A model generated the notes under the pieces. That model made no database searches. It was given only the letters and a program-made list of their open reading frames with translations, and had not been told where the DNA came from. The translations under genes and the position numbers were made by a program. Source: Conoideocrella luteorostrata (lineage: Eukaryota; Ascomycota; Sordariomycetes; Hypocreales; Clavicipitaceae). From it: a stretch of 64,000 nt of DNA. Positions 34,101 through 46,646 of this stretch are shown here, piece after piece; position 1 is the stretch's first letter; each line of letters begins with the position of its first letter. The stretch is from the NCBI GenBank assembly GCA_032433595.1, contig JASWJB010000008.1, positions 248,001 through 312,000 on the forward strand, written 5' to 3'.

Positions 34101-37100
34101 CATTAACGACGTATCAACCAAGCCAGTTTATAGGTCTGCCACCGTCAAAGTATCTCGGGTAGAACGGCCGGATCATTCCCTCCGATACACCTGTATACAC
34201 TCGCTTCCGCTCTATTTGAAGTAGCCTCGCAGAGGTAGAGGTAAAGGAATCCTTGAACATGGCAATACCATCCCATCTGTGGCAACAACTTGAACCTGGG
34301 AAAGTCCAGCCCCAGAGCGTCTTCATATGCATTGCGTTCATTTTGAAAATGACCAAATCAATGATCTACAACATGCTGAGACTTACTCAACAGGATAACG
34401 GTATAGAAACGGAACAAAAACGACCTATCCACTACTGGTCAGGGTGTCTGCTTGATGGCCTCGTATTTGCAAGATCGATTGTATCGATGGAAGATGTAGC
34501 ATCATGATTAACGGACCGATGTGCGCAAAGTAAGCACGTTTAAGTAGTTTGCGTCGTCCTAGCTGTTGGTTTAAGATGAATGCGCTGTTGCTGTATGTAT
34601 TGAAAGGAAGAGTGCCCGCGAGTGGCGGTAATGACTGGGCCGGAAAAATGTCTCCCTGCCATCTCATGTTCTGATAAATGACTCCTCGTACCGTCGTCAA
34701 CGCGCGTCTTTTTCCACATCGTCGCGATATCTTCAAGGTGTTTGCAAGCACCAAGCACCTAATCATTTGTCCAGAATGGCGGTGACCCAGACAAAGGTCG
34801 TCAAGATATCAAATGACGTCGCCAGAAACCATGCGTAACACCTCCTGCATGACTAGCTGTCTCGGTTCCTGCGCTGCAACCCATCCCTCCCCAATGACAC
34901 ATTCTTATCGGAGATGGAATGGTACATTCGATATCTCACCTGCAGCAGTTATCGCAGGGTCCATTCTTATTGCATTTCAACATGTGCGTTCGACGGAGAA
35001 TGTATGCTTGGGTTTGAAGATAAGCGAGGGACTAGCTATTGAGAGTTTCGCAATAGTTGCGGCGCGTGAAGGTGGACGCATAGCGAACCTATGTTGCTTA
35101 CAATGAAACTATGCGTGAGCCGAATGATGAGATTTCCGGCAATGAAGTTTCACTCTGGAAGACTGTCGACAAATCGTAAAAGTTCGTTCAGCCATTCTGA
35201 GTCTCTAAATGGCAAGCTTAGACGAAAAGAAAGGTAGTGTCCTGAACGTGTGCCCAGCAGCACGTTTACTACAAACCAGAATGGCGGGTTTGAACTGGCT
35301 GTGATGACCCCAGGAAATACCCCATGACAGGGTTAACAGACACAGTAATCGGACTAATTGAAGAGAGTCCCGAGGGCTTACCCATGACGATCTGGGAACA
35401 ACGTTGCTATGTGAGAGCGTGCGGCATCTTTATGCTACAAGAATACAGCCTCGTTCGAGAAATTTAATTTAATTCACAATCTTCCTACTTACATTACAAT
35501 CGTCGCTTGTTTGCGGATGAAACCCGTCTTCAAGTGCATTCATCACCAACTGTAGCTGGTCGTGGAGAATTGCAAGGGTTGAGCGTGGAGTCATACGCAC
35601 GTCAATCTGATCAAGAAATACAGATGATGGGACGTAAAATTCGGGGTGCGGAGTCTTATCTCGACAATTCACGATCCAAGTATGGCCAATTACTTGATTG
35701 GGGACTACGCTTGCCTCCGCAATCTCGCTCCCTATTTGCCTACTTCAATTGCAAGATCATCTTCTACGAAACGAAGGCGCTTGTCAGTACGGTCGTGATA
35801 GACCAATTTGAGAAACCACATCATGGTAGTTGGCCTTTCTCTGCGTGAATGGATTTAGGTAGAAAGCTCCCATACCGCAATAGTCAATATCCATGGCTAC
35901 CTTATTTTTCTGCATGTGAATGTACCCACCATTGCCATCAGAAAACGGGGATATGCGGCTCTCTGGGCCGACATCAAGCCATCAAACCCCGCAATTTCAC
36001 CGAGCATAAGAATGGATATCTTCCCGTGGAAGAACAATTCAACGGCTATCTATCCACGACGATGTTGGGCGGCCGGGGTCATTCAACGTGGCGGGAACAA
36101 CGTTGGGACGGAAACCTGCGAGGATAAATGGTGGCGTCGGTCCGACATAGCAACTACATCAGGCGCAGCTGCTTAGACGCCCTGGGACGGGCGTTTTCCC
36201 CTATCCGAATTAATTTGCATTTTCTGTTTATTTTCGGCCTGCAAGCGCGGTAGCTCTACTGACGTGTGGATTACGGATTACCCTACTTCATCTTGAGGGC
36301 ATTTCGATGAGTGACACATTATCTTGACCAGTTGTATGGAATGCTTTCCAACACTCTCCTCTTTTGTTCGCGGTACGGAAGCGAGTCGGCAGGGAGTAAT
36401 TACTTCGAGGATGTGGACTTCGGCGGAGCCGTCTATAGCGCCGGACGCGATGTTCATTGACTGAGGCGGCTCCTAGAAGCAACTAGTAAGCCACCACGAC
36501 GCAGAGCTGTCGCGTGGTGAAGTAGAGCCAGTTGCATAACAAAGCGCAATGGCTTTCAAAGCTATCATATTGTTCTTGATCTAGACTCTGGAAGCAAAGC
36601 AGTAAGCTGCAAGCTGCTGACCCGAGTACACAGGAAATAAGTGGACGGTCGGGGCTTGGACCATGGTTGGCATACTCCGTAGAAAGAAGGATTGCCAATG
36701 CGGAGTGCTCCGTAGTTACGGACTGGCTACAATAAATGCCACACGGCAATCTTTCCATGCGCGCAGTCCGGGGCGCCCATCCATCACGCAGCGCCACTGA
36801 CGCTAACCACCAACTGCTTCCTTGCACCACGATGAAGTTTGTCGTTGGACGAGGTTGGCGTCTTAACCGGATCTGCTGAGTTGCGGTATTAGCTAGTCAG
36901 TATTCCTATCGGGCCATCTAAGTAGCCTATGTGATAGTCCCATGGACGGGAACTGATGCAGAAGTATTATATACTATCTGCTGCTTGAGGCGAATCATGG
37001 AGAGGGCTTGAAGCATGGTACCCCGCTGACCGCTGTCCAGAGTGGTGTTCTGCACTAGTTACTGTTCTGACAGTATAAATTTGGTTCTGCCCATCTTACG

Positions 37101-39547
37101 GAGTAGATATTCTGTTATGGCGCAAATGGCTAGCAGGACTGAGGAGCAACTATGTATCACGCTACATTCAACATTGTGAGTCAATGGCAACGTGTTTCCA
37201 TGGCCGCCAGCGGTTACTGCCAGGTGACCAAGATAGCTTACCCCGGCATTTCCAGTAACTTGTACCATGGACGAAGTGATGCGATGCGATGCGAAGACGG
37301 CAATTCAACAGCTACACCTATCCAGGGAACGCACTGCACTAGAGAGGCAGATCAACCAAACCCTGATGAGCTTAGTTAGTACGTTGCCATGTACTCCGTA
37401 TGGAGCACGGAGTATGCAACTAGCCGTGCCGCACCCCAAGCCTCTAGATTGTTTACTGGCGCCCCGGCACATTGTAGGCCGCCACAGCTGCAGAGCCATG
37501 ATAGATTTTGATGCCAGGTTGAAGTGGGCTTGCTTTGGGTCGCGTGGCGTCCATGCCATGGCATCTTGTGCAACCGCAGAGTTTTGCGGCGTTTTCGGCC
37601 TGGGGGCTGGGAATGCTGCAGCGGCGGGATCAACGCCGCGAGGAGGCAGCGGTAACAATAGAGAAAATTTTGCATCAAACACAATATGGTTAGAATTGTG
37701 CGGTAGTTGCTACTCGGAGATGGCGGGTTAGTAATAGCAGTCCGCGATAGATACTCCAGCGATGAAATAAAATGGATACTATAGCTGAGATGGAAGATTT
37801 GGTGAGGCGCATTCCAGAGACGAAGAGAAAGCAAATCAGAAAGTGAAACAGAACAGCATTCATCTCCCCAGTTGCGCAGCACAGCATCTTCCCGAGTCCA
37901 AATCCACTGCCGATTTGAGAAGGAGCCGTGAATTGTGTGGGGCGTGAAACCTGGACGTGCGGATACTAGTTAGTCTGTCCGTACTCCGTAGTAAGACCAG
38001 AGGCTCCTTCCTGCGACCTCGACACTGGACTCTGACTCTGGTTGTTGTCTGGCTTTGTTTGGTGTCTGACTCTGGCGCCCAACTCTTTGACGCTCATTGT
38101 TTAGCCGGCAAGGCAGGCATCCACCTTGTCGCAGAATGCATTTCGGAGCACGGAGTACAATACGGGTATTCAGATGCGGACGTCTGCCATCCATTTGACC
38201 TCCATCGTTCCGACTGAGCCATTCTGCCACGGGGTTTCCAACAGGGGCCAAATGATGACATCGAGTACAGATCTATCGGGCCGACGCCATAACTAATGCA
38301 GTGCTGTATACGGAGTAGAACATACATGAAATGGAATATGTGCAATCAGTAGCCTGACCAACGCAATGAAGATGGAAGACGGAAAAAGCACACAGGTGCG
38401 GACCCTGGCCATGCACGCCCAAAGCACCGAACCGCGTCCAGTGCCACACCAGATCCAATTTCAACAACAGCTCAGGGCATCAGACCTCTGCAATCTGTGA
38501 ATCGCTCTGCCAACTTGAGCAGCCAAAGATTGATCAACATGGCAGGCAAGCAGCGACTCGTTTGGTCTATCCCTGCATTGTCCCTCCCCAGAGCCCCATT
38601 GTCCCATCCTAATGTCGGCCAATTCCACTTAGCGCGTCCGTCTTTTCGGTCACGAAGCAAATCTTGGGACTTGTTTTGAAATCTCTTTGCGTCGAAGCAC
38701 AACCCATTCACTCGCCCTGGCCGTAACCCTGAGAACAATACGGAGGAACCACTCCATAGACAGCTATCACCTCTCCGAACTCTTCCTGATTTTCATTTTC
38801 CCTCCGTTTCTCCACCTACAATAAATATTCTACATCTGCCGCCCCCCTGTACTCCGCTTCCTTTGCGCATGATCTTGAATTCTCCATAGCCCGCTTGGCT
38901 GTGCTCAACGTCCCCAGCTTATTGATCCCTGCTCATCGGGCCTTTTTTACGGAGTACAGTATCGGGGCTTTAGCAGTGCGTACTTTTCTTCGAGCCGGTA
39001 ACTGCGGTCCTGAGTGCCCGTCCCATCTCGACAGCATTCTTCTTGTCATTGCAGCCTGTGGTGGAGGACTGGTCAACAAACGAATACACCTGGTAGCCTC
39101 GTCGAGTCGGCCGGACCGAGCCAATCAAGCCTTCAATCGAGACTGTGCTTCTTTTCTTCTTTTCGAAGTAGATATCACTAAACCGGTAAGAGGCAAGCTA
39201 CCCTTTTTCGACCAGATGTCGAACAGCTAGACGTCTTCCAATTCCACTTTTTAACACACCATCCCGCATCTGTATTCCCCACCTCCTTCACACAAGCTTC
39301 ATTGCCTCGGAGGGGGGCCCCATGCCCATTCCCACCACAAATCTCGTCGTCTCCGAGATTCTTGAGCCTATGGCCCATGGGGAACTGCAGTCAAAGCACG
39401 GAGTACCCTTGCCGTGGCCATTATAGTAGCATTTGGCTACCTGGCTCACTTTGCGTTCCCACACTAGCGGTTTGGGTTTTGGGGTCCAACATGTCGTTGA
39501 CGTGCGAGCTCGTTAAAGTCTGACATGTTTGACGAGCTTGGCTGGGG
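31174..39547. other. 8.4 kb gene-poor region rich in TACGGAGTA motifs
   Basis: No gene with supported structure was found. One ATG-less open frame of 85 codons lies at 33126-33380. Nine exact copies of TACGGAGTA or its complement occur (32131, 32375, 36673, 37097, 37392, 37982, 38309, 38948 and a near-palindromic context at 32371-32383), plus variants with one mismatch. ORFs of up to about 170 codons at 37.2-37.9 kb on both strands lack domain likeness. The region separates the two halves of the window. Confidence 0.4.
32131..38956. repeat. Cluster of dispersed TACGGAGTA/TACTCCGTA 9-mers
   Basis: Eight exact copies lie here (starts 32131, 32375, 36673, 37097, 37392, 37982, 38309, 38948). The window total is 17 by eye; the others start at 10685, 11082, 13729, 21085, 21440, 45692, 52753, 52759 and 53654. 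Chance expectation for a 9-mer on both strands of 64 kb is about 0.5. All copies are outside coding exons; one (11082) is inside an intron. One-mismatch forms such as CACGGAGTA are also common. Confidence 0.8.
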
Positions 39548-39681
39548 TTTATAAGGCAGAGTCCTCTCCCACATCCGTCGTAAACTTTCGTCTATACTTT
39601 CCAACTCACCCCTTCTCTTTCCTCTCTTGGACCATCTCTCTAATAACCTCTCATCCTCAGGTCTCCCGAGGTACCACAGTC
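39548..39681 (+). promoter_or_regulatory. Core promoter and 5' leader of the sugar transporter
   Basis: A TATAAG element at about 39550 lies 130 bases before the ATG, followed by a strongly CT-rich leader (CTCTTTCCTCTCTTGG near 39614). This is a layout typical of well-expressed filamentous-fungal genes. Confidence 0.4.
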
Positions 39682-41334
39682 ATGGGTGTTGTTAGAAAAG
39701 TTTCCCTCTCGAAGCCTCCCGGCGAGGCGGGCAAGTCGTGGCCAGGTATCGTCGTTGGCTTCTTTGTGGCTTTTGGTGGTGTCCTTTTTGGCTATGACAC
39801 CGGCACAATCAGTGGTATTTTGGTCATGCCATACTGGCAGGACACTTTCAGCACTGGATATAAAAATCCTAGTGGGCGGCTCGACGTCACCACCGACCAA
39901 GAATCAGCTATCGTGTCAATCCTATCCGCCGGCACTTTCTTCGGCGCGCTATTCTCACCCTTTATGAGCGACTCTATCGGTCGACGCCTCGCTCTTCTCA
40001 TTTCTTGCTGGGTCTTCAACCTCGGAGTCATACTGCAAACAGCGTCCACGTCTATCCCTCTATTCCTGGCCGGTCGATTCTTTGCTGGTCTTGGTGTTGG
40101 CTTGATCTCCGCTTTGATCCCTCTCTACCAGTCCGAGACGGCACCGAAATGGATTCGAGGTGCAATTGTCGGCGCTTATCAATTTTCCATCACAATTGGT
40201 CTACTCTTGGCAGCCATTGTCAACAACGCTACCAAGGATCGATATGATTCTGGCAGCTATCGTATTCCTATTGCCGTCCAGTTCGCCTGGTCTATTGTTC
40301 TTTTTGTTGGTATGCTCATCCTGCCCGAGACCCCTCGGTTTTTAGTTCGTTCAGGCAAAGAAGAGAAAGCCGCCAAAGCTCTCGGTATGCTTCGTCGGCT
40401 ACCCGCAGACCACCCTGCCATTCACGACGAGCTCCGTGAGATCAAAGCCCATCATGACCATGAGATGAGTCTTGGATCTGCTTCATACCTATCATGCTTC
40501 AAGCGTCCGATTCTCAAGCGACAGCTGACTGGCATGGCTTTGCAAGCTCTCCAGCAGCTGACTGGCATCAATTTTATCTTCTACTATGGCACCAAGTATT
40601 TCCAGAACTCGGGCGTTTCATCGGGATTCATCATTTCAATGATTACGTCGGCGATCAATGTGTGCTCTACATTGCCGGGCATGTACATGACCGACAAATG
40701 GGGACGACGACCTCTGCTTCTTTTTGGCGCCATTGGCATGTGTGTCTCGCAATTCATCGTTGCCATGTGCGGTACACTTTCTTCTGGGCAGAATCCCAAC
40801 GGTGATGTAACTGTCACGAACATCGCGGGTCAAAAGGCGGCCGTAGCATTCTCATGCATCTATATCTTCTTCTTTGCTTCCACTTGGGGGCCTCTTGCTT
40901 GGGTTGTTACTGGAGAGATCTTCCCGCTCAAGTTTCGTGCCAGGTCTCTCAGCATGACAACCGCAACGAATTGGCTTTTCAACTGGGCCATTGCCTACTC
41001 GACCCCTTACCTTGTCAACTACGGCGACGGATTCGCCAACTTGCAGTCAAAGATCTTCTTTGTCTGGTTCGCCTGCTGCTTTATTTGTATTGCTTTTGTC
41101 TACTTTTTCATTTACGAAACCAAGGGCTTGTCCCTCGAGGAAATTGACCTGCTCTACACCGAGGTTTCATCTGCCAGGAAATCGAAGAACTGGAAGCCTG
41201 ATGACACTTGGGTGCACCGACAGAGTGTTGCCCAACAAGGAGGTATTCTTGGGGATGAGTCAAAGGCCGATGCTGCCAACGGTGATCATAGCCCCGGCGC
41301 CTCTCATCTGGAGAAGAATGTTGCCGACGCGTAA
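39682..41334 (+). CDS. MFS monosaccharide transporter (hexose transporter type)
   Basis: A single exon of 550 residues. The ATG at 39682 (MGVVRKVSLSKPP) is preferred over an upstream in-frame ATG at 39529 because it follows the CT-rich leader. Sugar-porter signatures are all present: GYDTGTISGI in TM1, SDSIGRRLAL, GRFFAGLGVGLIS, YQSETAPKWIRGAIV, LPETPRFLVRSGK, QALQQLTGINFIFYYG, DKWGRRPLLLFG, and the C-terminal ETKGLSLEEIDLLY. Twelve TM segments with a cytoplasmic tail of about 60 residues fit fungal high-affinity glucose/fructose uptake carriers at the plasma membrane. No disruption is seen. The hexose specificity is family knowledge, not shown here. Confidence 0.9.
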   Translation: MGVVRKVSLSKPPGEAGKSWPGIVVGFFVAFGGVLFGYDTGTISGILVMPYWQDTFSTGYKNPSGRLDVTTDQESAIVSILSAGTFFGALFSPFMSDSIGRRLALLISCWVFNLGVILQTASTSIPLFLAGRFFAGLGVGLISALIPLYQSETAPKWIRGAIVGAYQFSITIGLLLAAIVNNATKDRYDSGSYRIPIAVQFAWSIVLFVGMLILPETPRFLVRSGKEEKAAKALGMLRRLPADHPAIHDELREIKAHHDHEMSLGSASYLSCFKRPILKRQLTGMALQALQQLTGINFIFYYGTKYFQNSGVSSGFIISMITSAINVCSTLPGMYMTDKWGRRPLLLFGAIGMCVSQFIVAMCGTLSSGQNPNGDVTVTNIAGQKAAVAFSCIYIFFFASTWGPLAWVVTGEIFPLKFRARSLSMTTATNWLFNWAIAYSTPYLVNYGDGFANLQSKIFFVWFACCFICIAFVYFFIYETKGLSLEEIDLLYTEVSSARKSKNWKPDDTWVHRQSVAQQGGILGDESKADAANGDHSPGASHLEKNVADA

Positions 41335-41669
41335 AGCTATTAAGCATGCGCAGTTATATATGAGTACATATGTCTATGAATGTCTATGAATATTTATGGA
41401 GATCCTAGGACGATGCTATGATTTCAGGTGACGTTGCTTAACAGAATTATCGTGAATGTGAAGTAGTGTTACGTTGAGCCTGTTGTCTCAGACAGTCGAC
41501 GCTAAGAACCTGGATTCGCAAATATGACAGTTTGCACAGCAAACGACGTACAACAATGGCAAGGAGATCAAACTAATGCATGTACCGGAACTCATGGTAT
41601 CTGACTAAGTGAGCACGACAAAAAGCGTTTGCCGTCGTCCCACAATCTCTCTCTTGTTGTAATTTAGCA
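41335..41669. terminator. Shared 3' region between convergent genes
   Basis: The 335-base gap between the transporter stop and the stop of the small secreted protein must hold both polyadenylation regions. AT-rich stretches occur, but no clear AATAAA was picked out. Confidence 0.3.
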
Positions 41670-42178
41670 TCATGCCACCGACACGAGAGGCGCTCCAACA
41701 TGACCCTTTAACGAAAATTCTGTAACATATAACTTTGCGATTCCGGCAGGAAACTCCGGTGGAACTGTAATTTCGAATGTTTGATGGCCTACATTGCGCT
41801 TAGCGGCATCTTGGGTTGACTTCCTGAAGAACGAGACGCTATCTTTGCTGTTGCTGGGTGTCGGGCATGATTGCTTCCCGCAAGGGACGAGGGTCAAGTT
41901 GAGAGCAAGCTGTTGAAGCACCTGACCGTCACCCTGTGATGGCTCAACCGTCAGTCTATGTTCAAACGACTTAAGGAATAACACCGCGTTGTGCTGTGCT
42001 ATGATGCATTATAATTTTGTTGTAAGAGAGAGGGGGGAGAGGGACAAAACTGCCGTACGAATGTGTGAACCTTGATCGGGATCTGGTTTCCGCGCTTTAA
42101 GATTTTGCCGAAATCAGGCATTGTGATGCTGATATTTACAGCGGCAGCGAGCGTCGCTAGGGCAATCAGGGACTTCAT
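41670..42178 (-). CDS. Small secreted protein, Nis1-like
   Basis: Exons 42178-42059 and 41993-41670 (65-nt intron, GTACGG...CACAG, phase 0) give 147 residues. The N-terminus MKSLIALATLAAAVNIS is a signal peptide. The mature part has strand-rich sequence, two cysteines (VPCGKQSCPT) and the closing segment FEITVPPEFPAGIAKLYVTE followed by FSLKGHVGAPLVSV. This layout resembles the C-terminal half of Nis1-family secreted proteins of ascomycetes, which in some plant-associated fungi act as effectors on host kinases. The resemblance is by pattern only and could reflect a general beta-sandwich fold. Exon 1 and the junction rest on frame continuity. Confidence 0.55.
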
Positions 42179-42894
42179 GATGCTGAGATAAATTAGTATT
42201 TTTTTTTTAAATCAGCTTTGTTTTGAGACACAGGAGAATGCGTAACAAATGTTGAGGTTGCTGTTGAAATGCGATAGTTTGATGATAAGACTGTTTTGGT
42301 TGAAGCAATATTTATAGTGATAGGGTATATAAGAGTCTGGTGAGTAATAGCTCTGTTGCAGAAGTCCCCTGACAGACATGTGTAGAGTATCGTAAGGTAT
42401 TTTGGGATTTTTTCTCCCACCGCCGCCGAAGCTGGATAGGAGAGGGGCTATTTTGAATCCTAACTTGGTGGAGCGTGTTAGAGGTTGTGGAAGGCTTGGA
42501 TCTAGATCGGTGGGATGCACCACGGATAATGAACTGTTCCTGCATGGTTCTATGGGCCTGACGACACACCGTTGAAGAATTTCTAAGCGTTTTACAGATC
42601 ATGCGATGCCGTCGCTTGAGTTTTGCTGGCAGCTGTTAGTCTTTTTCGGGGACGTATGCTGAACATGGTGGTCTGGGTTGCTCGTGTATTGGTCATGGCT
42701 GTGTGTACAACAGAGGCGTGGCATGTTCCGTGGTTCTGCATATTCACCATTATATGGGTATATCCACTCCTGCATAGGCTTCATTTACAGAGCGTCAATA
42801 CGAGAAAACTGCAGGGATGAGAGGTTTCATTATAACATGCAGGAGTTAAGATGCCAAGCCAAAATTACAGGGATATAGAGTGGAATGAATGTCC
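42179..42894. other. Intergenic, no gene seen
   Basis: Contains the promoter of the small secreted protein gene and the 3' end of the next gene. The only ORFs are short and without domain likeness. A poly-T tract lies near 42200. Confidence 0.35.
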
Positions 42895-44449
42895 TTATTT
42901 CTTCCTCCGACATGGACGGCATGGTGTGTTGGGTCTGTAGTCATCGTCCGCTTCTTCGCTGGATTCTCCTTCGTCTTCCTGGTATTTGGGATGATCCTGC
43001 ATTTCGTCCCATTCCACCCCCGCTCCGGCTTCGTACTGCTGCTCTGAGCCTTCATCGTCATCTTCCTGACCGCCTTTTTCATTCTTGTTGTTTGGCTCGC
43101 CATCTTTAACATTACTAATACTCTGTAAAACACTTAGAATAGTGCCATAACCGGTGGGGAAGAAGGCAGAAGGGACTTACAATGGAGCCTCGGGACTGTT
43201 CGGATTCATCATCAGGCAGTCCAGACATGACGCCAAATTGGCTCGACAATGCAAGTTTCCGAGGAGAAATGTTGGACGCAAAGTCCCTCTCGAACAGCAT
43301 GAATACCAAAATAGATACGAGGAAAGTCAGCGTACCTTTTGTGGGAACATGCGCGAACAGGTAAAAGGCTTGGAGCAGCGATAACCACTGCCAGAACTTG
43401 GGCTGAATCACACTCAGGACGGATGCAGTGTCGAAAACGAGCTTTTCCCATGCGGTCGGGTTGGCGAAATGACCCCAACGGCGGGCACGTTTGTTTACTT
43501 CTGTGTCCTTTTCACTTTCCATCGCTTCCAGTCTCATTTCAAGGCGATGCTGCCAGAACTTCTGCAGCACCCCATTTTCGTCCCACGGCCTTCGATCGCA
43601 GAAAGCTGCCCACCGCCCGGTCACTTCCAACGCCATCTTGTGCGATACTTCGAAGATCTCTCTATGTTCCTTCCCACAAATGCACGTAAATTGGTGTCGG
43701 AAGTTTTGTAACTCAATGTGGATAAGTTTTTCTGCTAGCTTGTATTCGATGATGTATGCATCATGTCCGTCCAGCATGTCGGCTTCTATTTTGCATTGCT
43801 GTCTAATTTGTTGAAGTCGATTAATTGGATTTTTGGATGCGCCAAATTTGAGGAAATTTCTGCCATCGATAACCATGCGAAAGATATAATTTGTTCCCAG
43901 TTTTGTTTTATCCTTGGAGAAATTCGTTGGCTCGCGAATTTGGTTGCGAATTTGGGCATCGACTTGAGAAGAAGCTACAGCTTTTTTTTCAGCCAGTGGA
44001 GTTTTTCGTCTTGTTGGTGTTTTGTTTGGAGTCGTTTTTGGCGTTCCTTTTGACCTAGGCGGCACAGCTGGTGCCGAGACAGAACGTTGAACCTTTGTGG
44101 CATTGAGCCGGAGTTTCGCTGTCGTTGGGTTTGGGAGCGATGTGGCGGCCGGTGCTGTGTCAGTGATGGACTTTTTGGCCGCAGGCCTTATCACTTCGTG
44201 GTCGAAACTAGAACTGACGTCTTTTTTATTGGATGCAGAAGCCGCTTCCTTTCGTGAAGTCACGGAACCGGCCGGCAATCTCGGTGATTGACTGGACTGC
44301 TTTCGCCCCGGTGGACGACCGCCTGATACTGGCGTAGGCGTTGGTGGTAGGTCAGGATAACCACAGTTTAGATTGTCATCTACAGGAGGAGTAGGTAGCT
44401 TGTTTCGGCTTTCCGAGGTTGGATGTTGTTGACGGGATGGGGTGGCCAT
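42895..44449 (-). CDS. T5orf172 (GIY-YIG-like) domain protein, mug113-like
   Basis: Exons 44449-43181 and 43122-42895 (58-nt intron, GTAAGT...TTTACAG) encode about 498 residues. The frame opens further upstream but the first ATG is MATPSRQQ at 44449. The N-terminal third is a disordered Ser/Thr/Pro/Lys-rich region with basic patches (KTTPNKTPTRRKTPLAEKK). The central domain (about residues 190-300) has YIFRMVIDGRNFLKFGASKN, RLQQIRQQCK and the zinc-like CICGKEHREIFEV, matching the T5orf172/DUF1766 family, which includes fission yeast Mug113 and is distantly related to GIY-YIG nucleases. A hydrophobic stretch follows, and the tail is very acidic (QEDDDEGSEQQ). Function is unknown; nuclear or DNA-linked roles are suggested for the family. 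Confidence 0.8.
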
Positions 44450-46646
44450 TGCGGTGGTCTTCGAGAGGTTGGCTGGACTGGACACTTACGAGAGCAGTTT
44501 TGGCAACTCAACTTCCAAGGAGGATTCGAACCAGTCACTGCGCAGCTTCGAGTCTCTTTATAATCACAACCTTATCATTTAGCCGCTGGCTCTACAAGGA
44601 GTATCAAACCACCTCCACATGGGCCTGCATTTGGTACACGTAGACGGCACAGCCGGTCGGTGCAACCCAGCCTTGTTGTGTCCTCCTGTTGTCTCATGAA
44701 ACTCCGGGGGCTCAGCTTAACTAGCCAACAAGCCGCTGGTTTACAGCGATCACCGGCATGAGCTTCAATAAAGACATGCATGCAACACGCGGGGCGAACC
44801 GGGCCGTCCTCATCGCGACGTGGCGCTTCAACGTCGCTAACTTTGCTCCCCATACAGGAAGATCACCTCTGCGAATATCCCGCTTCAAACCCATTTACTT
44901 ATCCATGAGAACACTACGAAATACCCTCCGGCTGGCTGCATCTCACCCCTTGTTCACAAATGCAACATAATGGGTCTTTTATTGGTAACGGGCTGACTTG
45001 GGGGAACCAACATACCAACCAACGGCCAATCAGACCTGCAGGACAAACGTACAAGGCTGTGAGCTGTAGGCGAACTGGGCCGTCTTTTCGCAAGGCCAGC
45101 ACACCAAACGGGTCGAAAATCCGGCCGCGAGTTCTGCGCCTCCTTGGCTGTGGCTTTGGCCGTGGTTTTTTTCCAGTTCTTGGCTGCTGCGTCGCGACAA
45201 CGCATCAAGCTTGCGTCGTAGGTTGGCTGGCCTCATGAAGCGAACCAGCGTCTGCATCCATGCCGATTTCCCAAATATAGAGCTGCCTCTGGATAGGACT
45301 TGTGGAATGTGTCCGCGCGGGATGGAAGGCTGAGCCCTGTTGCTCTGGCTTCTCTTTGTGGACTAGATGTCGCTGGCAGCAGCAGCGCGCCGAAACTCTA
45401 CAGGTGACCGTGGCTAGTCAGCACCATATGAACAATATTAATCTGGCAGGCAACTGGAGACACCAGAAAACTGAGTCCGTTTACCCGGTAAAACTCACCA
45501 GCAGTGCAAAAGTGGAGGGTTAGGCTGGCTGGCTGCCATCTAAGAACGATCGTTGTGAAAAATAAAAATAAAAAGACCTCAATCGACCTGCTAGCTTGGC
45601 TTCATACTATACGGTAGTAAGCGCCACTTCGATACGCTGTGCGGGTACATCAGGACCTGAGTGGTGTGAAAATGTTCCAATCTCAAGGAAGTACTCCGTA
45701 GGCTTCTTAATAATAAAGTTACTGTTTGGGTTGAGGAAGTTTTGAACCCCAAAGAACTTTTGTGAAGATTCAGGCGTCGAGAGCCCACGGGGCTAACCGC
45801 CGTCATTGCTCTCATTGGACTGGGGTAACGCAAAGCGGGACAATCTACCATCACAGAACGGTCTTGCCAATGTTGTGTCGTCTCGCTAGCCACCAAGAGC
45901 AGTCAGCCTGAGGCATTAAACGAGGTGGTAGAGAAAGCCTCCAAATTGCGCCCATCGAAGGAGAATAAGTACAAATAGACTTTCAATCGCCGCGGCAGCC
46001 GAAATGCTTACATAGTGCTTACATGGTGCTTACGGCAACGTAACGGCATGATGATTGGGAACTAAAGCTTACAGTTGTACACATCATCCAGAAGCGTGTG
46101 ATGCGAGCCCTTTCCGAACGAGCCGTCCGTCACACCCTACCAATCAAAGCATTGAACAGAGGACTCACACGGGACCGCATTTGTGACTGGCCGAAGCAAG
46201 CTGATTTACGATTTCCGCCCACGCTCCTTGTCCAAACCGCCATTGAAAAGAAGAAAATTTGAATAAAAGGCGGCTCGATTGTCTCCAGGTACTAGATCAA
46301 GGCGTGCAGCTCGATTGACGGCGTGTGTAAGCGAGGGGCGCCACTCGAGGGCTGTGCGACCTATAATGATAACAGCTTCGGCAAACAATATTATGAAACC
46401 CCTCATACGTCAGCTTCATTCGTTGGCCTTGTGTACCCCGCAAAGTTTCCTTTGACGCGGGGCCGAGCGATATTTTACTATTTTAGCTTCCGATGTCATC
46501 CCTTGTATAGCGAAGCTGAACGTACAAGACGCTGGATCCATTGGTCCGCCGAATCACTCTCTGCTACTGTGTTGCCTTATTCCCGCCTGCGGCTTCCGTT
46601 CTTATCCTCGTCTGAATACAGCTCTGCGTTCAACAACACCGCCATC
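44450..46646. other. 2.2 kb intergenic region
   Basis: No protein gene recognised. A TTCGAATCC-like T-loop motif at about 44523 (minus strand) prompted a tRNA search by eye, which failed. One exact TACTCCGTA copy is at 45692. The 3' part is the presumed promoter and 5' leader of the alcohol oxidase gene, with CT-rich sequence just before 46647. Confidence 0.35.

Noticed and set aside
34425..34766. 113-codon minus-strand ORF with a transcription-factor-like tail (ACKHLEDIATMWKK)
   Set aside because: The resemblance covers a dozen residues in a different frame, with no supporting exons.
37267..37882. Overlapping ORFs of 154-168 codons on both strands
   Set aside because: Both strands are equally open, neither has domain likeness, and the segment carries intergenic TACTCCGTA motifs.
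44510..44605. tRNA-like sequence on the minus strand (GGTTCGAATCC)
   Set aside because: The T-loop-like motif is present, but neither a paired T stem, an acceptor stem nor an anticodon arm could be formed around it.
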